Shown: positions 8,170 through 12,768 of the stretch, one piece after another
Layout of the letters: each line of letters begins with the position of its first letter
Position numbering within the stretch: the stretch's first letter is position 1
From: Burkholderiales bacterium
GTDB taxonomy: Bacteria; Pseudomonadota; Gammaproteobacteria; Burkholderiales; SG8-39
DNA length: 12,768 bases
Direction: 5' to 3'
Assembly: GCA_020846575.1 (NCBI GenBank)
Contig: JADLDQ010000168.1
Location: 1 to 12,768, forward strand
Notes under the pieces: model-generated
Seen by the model: only the letters and a program-made list of their open reading frames with translations
What the model was told of the DNA's origin: nothing
Database searches by the model: none
Translations under genes and position numbers: made by a program

Positions 8170-8213
8170 GTCGCGGCACCGCAGCGACCCGCTCGCCGGG
8201 TCCGGGCCACCCG
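8170..8213. terminator. Two weak hairpins between convergent maf and FHA genes
   Basis: GTCGC (8170-8174) pairs with GCGAC (8184-8188), and CGGGT (8197-8201) with ACCCG (8209-8213). Both stems are only 5 bp, without T-runs, in the 73-bp gap between two converging genes where a bidirectional terminator would be expected. Confidence 0.25.
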
Positions 8214-8222
8214 CCCCGCGTG

Positions 8223-9209
8223 CTACTCCTCGGCTTCCTGCCCCGAAGATCCCGCGTCCGCGGGAACGGCGGCGGCGCGCGCCTCGTCGAGCTTCGCCTT
8301 CAGGTCTTCGACACGGCCGAAAAAAGCGGCTTCCCGCTGCGCAGGTACGAGGCGCAGGAAGGGCGGCTTGAGGTCGCGCAGGTACTCCTGGCGCCCGCTG
8401 CTGGCGCCTCCCTCGGAGCGCACCAGGGTCTGCGCGGCGATGGAAACAACGGCCAGCGCCCCCACCGCCAGCGCCTTGACCGGGAGGCGCGAGCGGCCCA
8501 TCTCGCGCAAGTGGAAGTAACAGGCGGCGGCGACGCAGATCCAGATCACCGCGTACTCGTAGATGGCGAGCGCCGGCAGCGAAAACGCGAAGGCCCCGAA
8601 GCCGGCGAGGTCGGTCAGCACCGACAGTGCGGCGAGCCCGGCAAGCGCCACCAGCAGGTGCCTGTCGAAGCGGGCCTGGCCGGTGAATACCCGCGACAGG
8701 ATGCTCCACATACCGGTCCAGGCGAGCGCCAGCAGCACCAGGGCAAGCAGCGGCAGCACGAAGCGCGTCGCCTGGAACTCTCGCGTATCGCCGAGCCACT
8801 GACTGGCGGTCTCGATCGCGACAATAGAGGCGGCGAGCGCGACGACCATCCTGCCGCCGTACACGCGCACCGGGAGCGCCCGCTCGGCCGGCACCGCGTG
8901 GCCTGCGGCGCGGATGCGCAGGTAAGTCCGGCCGATTCGGATCGGCTGTTCGCCGTCCAGCACCAGGCGTTCGGCACGCGTGCCGCCATGCCCGGCGAAC
9001 AGCCCGTTGGCGCTCCCCAGATCCTGCGCGACCAGCGAGCCCGATTCGTCCCGGAACACACGCAGGTGCGCTGCCGCGACGAAGGGATCGTCGATTACCA
9101 CGTCGTTCGCGTAGGACCGCCCGATGCGCACTTGCGGACCCTCGCAGCGGCGGCGCTCCAGCACGTCGCGGTGCCGGGACAGCACCTCCACCCAGATCAC
9201 TTCGCCCAT
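8223..9209 (-). CDS. FHA-domain multi-pass membrane protein
   Basis: A 328-residue protein of unknown role. Residues about 26-100 form a forkhead-associated domain (PF00498), a fold that usually binds phosphothreonine peptides, with IGRS (29-32), NDVVIDD (35-41) and DLGSANGLF (63-71). The Ser-Arg of the usual 'SRxH' loop is Ala45-Ala46 here, while His48 is kept, so phosphopeptide binding is doubtful. Five to six hydrophobic segments follow (about 120-138, 149-170, 184-205, 207-232, 244-262). The cytoplasmic-looking charged tail contains a likely helix (about 290-313). The ATG at 9209 is preceded by GGGGG seven bases away and overlaps the end of the protease gene by 13 bp, implying translational coupling. 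Sequence upstream of this start in the same frame is the out-of-frame shadow of the protease. Role inferred: membrane partner of the protease. Confidence 0.82.
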   Translation of the reverse strand: MGEVIWVEVLSRHRDVLERRRCEGPQVRIGRSYANDVVIDDPFVAAAHLRVFRDESGSLVAQDLGSANGLFAGHGGTRAERLVLDGEQPIRIGRTYLRIRAAGHAVPAERALPVRVYGGRMVVALAASIVAIETASQWLGDTREFQATRFVLPLLALVLLALAWTGMWSILSRVFTGQARFDRHLLVALAGLAALSVLTDLAGFGAFAFSLPALAIYEYAVIWICVAAACYFHLREMGRSRLPVKALAVGALAVVSIAAQTLVRSEGGASSGRQEYLRDLKPPFLRLVPAQREAAFFGRVEDLKAKLDEARAAAVPADAGSSGQEAEE

Positions 9210-10549
9210 CGCAACGCCCCCAGGAAGCGCCGGGTCAGCTCCAGCGCATTGGAGTAGGAGATGGTCTGCAGGCTCAGGCGCGAGATCAGCGCCTCGTCGT
9301 CCCGGTCCTGGGTGAGCGCGACCAGCGACACGTCGTAGAGGTTCGCGAAATCCCGGTAGGCGCGCGCGCACCACACCGCGCGCAGGGGCGGCGCGACAGC
9401 GGCGCCGGCGCCCGCATAGAAGTTCTCGTGGCAGAACTCCCGGGTGAAGCGCTTGCGATTGCCGCGCGCGCCCTGCGGCACGCGGTACTGTGCCGACACG
9501 AAGGCCGCGAACTGGAACGCGTTCAGGCCGGCGCTCCTGGCATAGGAGTGCGCGATTCCCACGCCGCCGGTCTGCAGGTCGCCGGCGACGAAGATCCCGG
9601 TATCGGTGGTGCACTGGGTGGTATTGAGGGTCGCTCGCGGCCTGGGGATCTCGTCGGCGTTGGTGCGCGCCCAGCAGGTGAACCACGGCGCCGCGCTTTC
9701 GGGTGCGCGGTAGGGCCCGAAAACCGAATCGCGGAAACCGCGATCGAGGATCTCCCGGTAGAAGCGGTCCTGCCACGCGCTCAACTGGCGCTCGATCTCG
9801 GCGCGCGCGCCTTCGGGCGAGAAGTCCGCCGCGGCGGCGGCGCGCGCCACGAGCGCTGCGGCGAAGCGCGCCGGAACCAGGAAGCTCACCAGTTCGCCCC
9901 CCAGGCGCTTGGCCACGTTGACGCCGGCCACGCGCCCCTCGGCGGTGACCGTGGGTCCGCCGCTCATGCCCGGGTTGAGTGCGCCCGAGAGGTGCACCCG
10001 CTCGTTGTAGCTGCGCTCGACCAGTCCGTTATAGGTGCCTTCCACGATGGTGAATCCGAGGTCCAGGGGATTGCCCATCGCGTACAGCCGCTCTCCCTTG
10101 GGCAGCGCCCCCTTCAGCGCGGCGCCGTCGAAGTCGAAGTGGGCCAGTCGCGTCCCCTCCAGCCTGACCGCCGCCAGGTCGTTGGCGACGTCGATGGCCA
10201 GCACCTTCAGGGCGCCGCGCGCGCCGTCGGGCGCCGCGTACTCCAGACGGTAGGTGCCCGGTTCGAGCACGTATTGCGAGACCACGTGGTAATTGGTGAC
10301 GGCCAGGCCGTCCGCGCTCACCAGGAACCCCGAGCCGATCGAGGACTGGCGGCCGGCGGTCTGCAGCAGGGTGCGGATCTGCAGCAGGCGCGGCCGCGCC
10401 GCGGCGTAGACGCGCTCCGCGGTGGTGGAAAGAACCGGCGTGCCCGCGGGCGCCGCCGGGCGCGGCGCCTGGCCGAGGGCCGCGTCGCAGGCGAGGGCGA
10501 GCGCAAGGCCGCACGCAGCCGCGCGCACCGTATCGGCTCGAGGATGCAT
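9197..10549 (-). CDS. Exported trypsin-like serine protease with unrecognised Cys-containing C-terminal region
   Basis: Predicted periplasmic or secreted S1/HtrA-like protease of 450 residues. Residues 1 to about 26 are a signal peptide ending near ALGQA. The protease domain (about 45-235, Trypsin_2-like) has the full triad: His88 in TNYHVV, Asp124 in NDLAAV, and Ser196 in NPGMSGGP. GSGFLVSADG precedes the His, as in HtrA/DegP. No PDZ domain follows. Residues about 240-450 instead form a region I cannot assign. The mature chain contains only four Cys (292, 313, 373, 394), in two pairs each separated by exactly 20 residues and suggestive of two disulfides. The ATG at 10549 lacks a Shine-Dalgarno and lies just after a -10-like TATATT. 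It is translationally overlapped by the FHA membrane protein downstream and diverges from rng. Substrate unknown. Confidence 0.88.
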   Translation of the reverse strand: MHPRADTVRAAACGLALALACDAALGQAPRPAAPAGTPVLSTTAERVYAAARPRLLQIRTLLQTAGRQSSIGSGFLVSADGLAVTNYHVVSQYVLEPGTYRLEYAAPDGARGALKVLAIDVANDLAAVRLEGTRLAHFDFDGAALKGALPKGERLYAMGNPLDLGFTIVEGTYNGLVERSYNERVHLSGALNPGMSGGPTVTAEGRVAGVNVAKRLGGELVSFLVPARFAAALVARAAAAADFSPEGARAEIERQLSAWQDRFYREILDRGFRDSVFGPYRAPESAAPWFTCWARTNADEIPRPRATLNTTQCTTDTGIFVAGDLQTGGVGIAHSYARSAGLNAFQFAAFVSAQYRVPQGARGNRKRFTREFCHENFYAGAGAAVAPPLRAVWCARAYRDFANLYDVSLVALTQDRDDEALISRLSLQTISYSNALELTRRFLGALRWAK

Positions 10550-10555
10550 TCAGGC

Positions 10556-10561
10556 AATATA
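10556..10561 (-). promoter_or_regulatory. Putative -10 box of the protease-FHA operon
   Basis: TATATT on the minus strand lies six bases before the protease ATG, in the only AT-rich pocket of the 122-bp divergent region. If used, transcription would start at or next to the ATG, giving a leaderless mRNA. I see no good -35 box. Confidence 0.4.
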
Positions 10562-10659
10562 TCAGCCGCTCGCGCGCGCCGGCTGCCGCGATGGCGCGCG
10601 CCGCTGCGGGGCAGCGTACAGGCCGCCACAGCCGCGTCCCCTCCCGATCTCAGGCACTC

Positions 10660-10665
10660 TAAACT
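10660..10665 (+). promoter_or_regulatory. Putative -10 box of rng
   Basis: TAAACT (4 of 6 matches to TATAAT) lies six bases before the rng ATG at 10672, and the intervening GGCCCC is not a Shine-Dalgarno. The predicted transcription start coincides with the ATG, suggesting a leaderless transcript. No clear -35 box is seen. Confidence 0.4.
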
Positions 10666-10671
10666 GGCCCC

Positions 10672-12126
10672 ATGACCGAGCTGATACTGATCAACTGCAC
10701 GCCGCAGGAGACCCGGGTCGCGGTCATGCAGTCCGGGGTCGCGCAGGAACTGCACATCGAGCGCGGCCACAGCCGCGGCATGGTCGGCAACATCTACGCG
10801 GGGCGCGTGGCGCGCGTGCTGCCCGGCATGCAGTCGGCCTTCGTCGACATCGGCATGGACCGCGCCGCCTTCCTGCACGTGGCCGACATATGGGAGGAGC
10901 GCCACGGCAAGAGCAACGGCCGGCCCATCGAGAAGATTCTCGCCGAGGGCCAGTCGCTGCTGGTGCAGGTGGTGAAGGAGCCCATCGGCACCATGGGCGC
11001 GCGCCTGTCGACCCAGATCTCGCTCGCCGGCCGGCTGCTGGTGTACCTGCCCGACGACCCCCACATCGGCATCTCCCAGCGTATCGAGAACGAGGCCGAG
11101 CGCCAGCTGCTGCGCGAGAAACTCGCGCACCTGCTGCCGCCCGAGGAGACCGGCGGCTACATCGTGCGCACCGTCGCAGAGAGTGCCGATGACGGGGAGT
11201 TCCTCACCGACATCGAATACCTGCGCAGGCTCTGGAACGACATCCGCGAGCGTGCGCTGGCCGCCGGCGCCCCGGCGCCGCTCTACCAGGACCTGTCCCT
11301 GGGGCAGCGGGCGCTGCGCGACTTCGCGCGCGAGCAAACCGAGCGTGTCCTGATCGATTCGCGCGAGAACTACGCGCGCCTCCAGGAATTCGCGGCGCAG
11401 TACACACCCAAGGTGCTGCCGAAACTGGAGCATTACCAGGGAGACAGGCCGCTGTTCGACCTGCACAACGTGGAGGAGGAGATCGAGCGGGCGCTCGCTC
11501 GCCGGGTGGAGCTGAAGTCCGGCGGCTACCTCATCTTCGACCAGACCGAGGCCCTCACCACGGTGGACGTCAACACCGGCGGCTTCGTCGGGCTGCGCAG
11601 CTTCGACGACACCGTGTTCAAGACGAATCTCGAGGCCGCGCAGGCCATTGCGCGCCAGCTGCGCCTGCGCAACCTCGGCGGCATCATCGTCATCGACTTC
11701 ATCGACATGGAGAACCCGGAGCACCGCGCCGCCGTGCTCGTCGAATTCAACAAGGCCCTCGCGCGCGACCGCACCCGCATGACGGTCAACGGTTTCACCG
11801 CGCTGGGACTGGTGGAGATGACGCGCAAGCGCACCCGGGAGTCGCTGGAACGGGTGCTGTGCGAGCCCTGTCCCACCTGCAAAGGGCGCGGCGTGGTCAA
11901 GACCGCGCGCACCGTGTGCTACGAGATCCTTCGGGAGATCCTGCGCGAGGCGCGCCAGTTCGGCTCCGGGGAGTTCCGCATCCTCGCCTCCCAGTCGGTG
12001 ATCGACCTGTTCCTGGAGGAGGAGTCCCAGTCGCTCGCCATGCTCATCGACTTTACCGGCAGGCCGGTGTCGCTGCAGGTCGAGACCGTCTACACCCAGG
12101 AGCAGTTCGATATCGTCCTGATGTAG
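10672..12126 (+). CDS. rng: Ribonuclease G
   Basis: Endoribonuclease of the RNase E/G family. In E. coli, RNase G matures the 5' end of 16S rRNA and cleaves certain mRNAs at AU-rich single-stranded sites. The 484 residues match the E. coli length (489) without the C-terminal scaffold of RNase E. The start MTELILINCTPQETRVAV is canonical. An S1 RNA-binding domain lies at about 38-125 (GNIYAGRVARVLPGMQSAFVDIG). The catalytic metal ligands are Asp299 in TTVDVNTGG and Asp342 in IIVIDFIDM. The zinc-link motif CPTCKGRG holds Cys400 and Cys403. No Shine-Dalgarno precedes the ATG, although the start is certain from homology. It diverges from the protease gene rather than following maf directly, so it needs its own promoter here. 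Confidence 0.97.
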   Translation: MTELILINCTPQETRVAVMQSGVAQELHIERGHSRGMVGNIYAGRVARVLPGMQSAFVDIGMDRAAFLHVADIWEERHGKSNGRPIEKILAEGQSLLVQVVKEPIGTMGARLSTQISLAGRLLVYLPDDPHIGISQRIENEAERQLLREKLAHLLPPEETGGYIVRTVAESADDGEFLTDIEYLRRLWNDIRERALAAGAPAPLYQDLSLGQRALRDFAREQTERVLIDSRENYARLQEFAAQYTPKVLPKLEHYQGDRPLFDLHNVEEEIERALARRVELKSGGYLIFDQTEALTTVDVNTGGFVGLRSFDDTVFKTNLEAAQAIARQLRLRNLGGIIVIDFIDMENPEHRAAVLVEFNKALARDRTRMTVNGFTALGLVEMTRKRTRESLERVLCEPCPTCKGRGVVKTARTVCYEILREILREARQFGSGEFRILASQSVIDLFLEEESQSLAMLIDFTGRPVSLQVETVYTQEQFDIVLM

Positions 12127-12132
12127 GCCATG

Positions 12133-12184
12133 GCCCCTCGCGGCGCACCCTCAGCGGTGGGGGAAATACGAGGGGCGGCGCCCC
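12133..12184 (+). terminator. Hairpin region after rng with two mutually exclusive stems
   Basis: Seven bases after the rng stop, GCCCCTCG (12133-12140) pairs perfectly with CGAGGGGC (12169-12176), enclosing an inner CACC/GGTG stem (12146-12149, 12156-12159). The same GGGGC (12172-12176) can instead pair with GCCCC (12180-12184) across GGC. No T-run follows. It is a likely 3'-end structure for rng mRNA. Confidence 0.5.
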
Positions 12185-12362
12185 CTGTTCCCATCCACCC
12201 GGGAGCCGTTCTTCAAGCAGCGCCACCTCGCCCTCATGCGCAAAACGAACGGCCGCAATCGTGACATTTGCCGCGGAACCCGCAGGCGAGCGACCGCCCG
12301 GTATGCCACAATGACGCGCTCATATCCTGCTTCGCGGGCGTGCGCATGCCGGCGCAACGATC

Positions 12363-12737
12363 ATGGCAACCCAGATCATCTCGGAGAAAGAAAAGGCGTT
12401 GATCGCCGCGGCGCGGCGCCATGCCGGCGAACTCGCCGCGCGGCCAGGCGCGGCGGCGGCCGCAGGCGCGAACGGCGGCGTGGCGCTCGCCTTGCCGCCT
12501 GGCATGGCAGCGGCATCGATCGCGCTGCCCGGGACGCCGCACCAGGCGGGAACCGCGCAGGCGCCCGGGTCTGCGGAGTCTTACGCGCGCCTCGCCTTGA
12601 TCATCGAAGCCGAGCGCCGCAACACCCAGCTTCGCAAGGCGCGAATGAAGATGACCGGGACGGTGATCGTCGCCGTGGTCGCGCTGCCCTTCATGGTCTG
12701 GCTCGCCGTCCTCATACTCAAGCACGTGCTGCGCTAG
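12363..12737 (+). CDS. Small single-span membrane protein, function unknown
   Basis: I do not recognise a family. The 124 residues divide into three parts. The first is a charged N-terminal helix (MATQIISEKEKALIAAARRH, 1-20). The second is a low-complexity Ala/Gly/Pro linker (about 24-70). The third is a helix rich in Glu, Arg and Lys (about 71-97, AESYARLALIIEAERRNTQLRKARMK) leading into one hydrophobic span (about 98-118) with a short basic end (KHVLR). By the positive-inside rule, the basic stretch before the span suggests a cytoplasmic N-terminus. No strong Shine-Dalgarno precedes the ATG. It lies 236 bp after rng beyond hairpins, so it is probably a separate unit, and a hairpin follows its stop. 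The alternation of codon bias and helix pattern supports a real gene; the linker could be partly a by-product of GC-rich composition. Confidence 0.65.
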   Translation: MATQIISEKEKALIAAARRHAGELAARPGAAAAAGANGGVALALPPGMAAASIALPGTPHQAGTAQAPGSAESYARLALIIEAERRNTQLRKARMKMTGTVIVAVVALPFMVWLAVLILKHVLR

Positions 12738-12738
12738 G

Positions 12739-12759
12739 CCCGCCGGGCCGCCTGGCGGG
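12739..12759 (+). terminator. Hairpin after the small membrane protein gene
   Basis: CCCGCC (12739-12744) pairs perfectly with GGCGGG (12754-12759) across a 9-base loop, beginning two bases after the stop. The following AATCCCCCC has no T-run, so factor-independent termination is uncertain. Confidence 0.45.
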
Positions 12760-12768
12760 AATCCCCCC

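Noticed and set aside
9210..9776. Upstream extension of the FHA protein to 517 residues
   Set aside because: This part overlaps the protease in another frame and is Arg-rich nonsense. The ATG at 9209 starts directly before the FHA domain and has a ribosome site.
12721..12730. Perfect palindrome AGCACGTGCT as a possible regulator site
   Set aside because: It lies inside the last codons of the small membrane protein and encodes part of KHVLR; an operator there is unlikely.

Overview
The window is GC-rich DNA, most likely from a betaproteobacterium of the Burkholderiales type. This rests on the expanded Bug/TctC receptors, the YhdE-type maf and cafA/rng housekeeping genes, and the codon bias. 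That assignment is inference; no rRNA or tRNA gene is visible.

Left part (1-3060): the last 26 codons of one Bug receptor on the + strand meet, tail to tail, a complete tripartite tricarboxylate transporter (TTT) operon on the minus strand. Its transcription order is tctB (small membrane subunit), tctA (large membrane subunit), tctC (periplasmic receptor), with gaps of 16 and 13 bp. TTT systems import carboxylic acids; this substrate cannot be read from the sequence.

Middle (3061-7352): a 706-bp gap without a convincing gene carries several inverted repeats and separates tctBAC from a divergent two-gene + strand unit. That unit encodes a CocE/NonD-type alpha/beta hydrolase and a GMC-family FAD-dependent alcohol dehydrogenase, 25 bp apart. 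A plausible reading is a catabolic island: an ester or amide is hydrolysed, the released alcohol is oxidised, and an acid is imported by the TTT system. The link is positional only.

Right part (7541-12737): the nucleotide pyrophosphatase gene maf (yhdE type) and the RNase G gene rng are neighbours in many proteobacteria. Here they are separated by a minus-strand pair. One member is an exported trypsin-like serine protease with an unrecognised four-cysteine C-terminal region. The other, overlapping it by 13 bp, is an FHA-domain protein with several membrane segments. This pair is the least familiar system in the window: a protease predicted outside the inner membrane, coupled to a membrane protein with a phosphopeptide-type domain whose binding loop looks degenerate. 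The protease and rng diverge from a 122-bp region in which both start codons lack a Shine-Dalgarno sequence and have a -10-like box just upstream, suggesting leaderless transcripts. The window ends with a small Ala-rich, single-span membrane protein of unknown function, followed by a hairpin.
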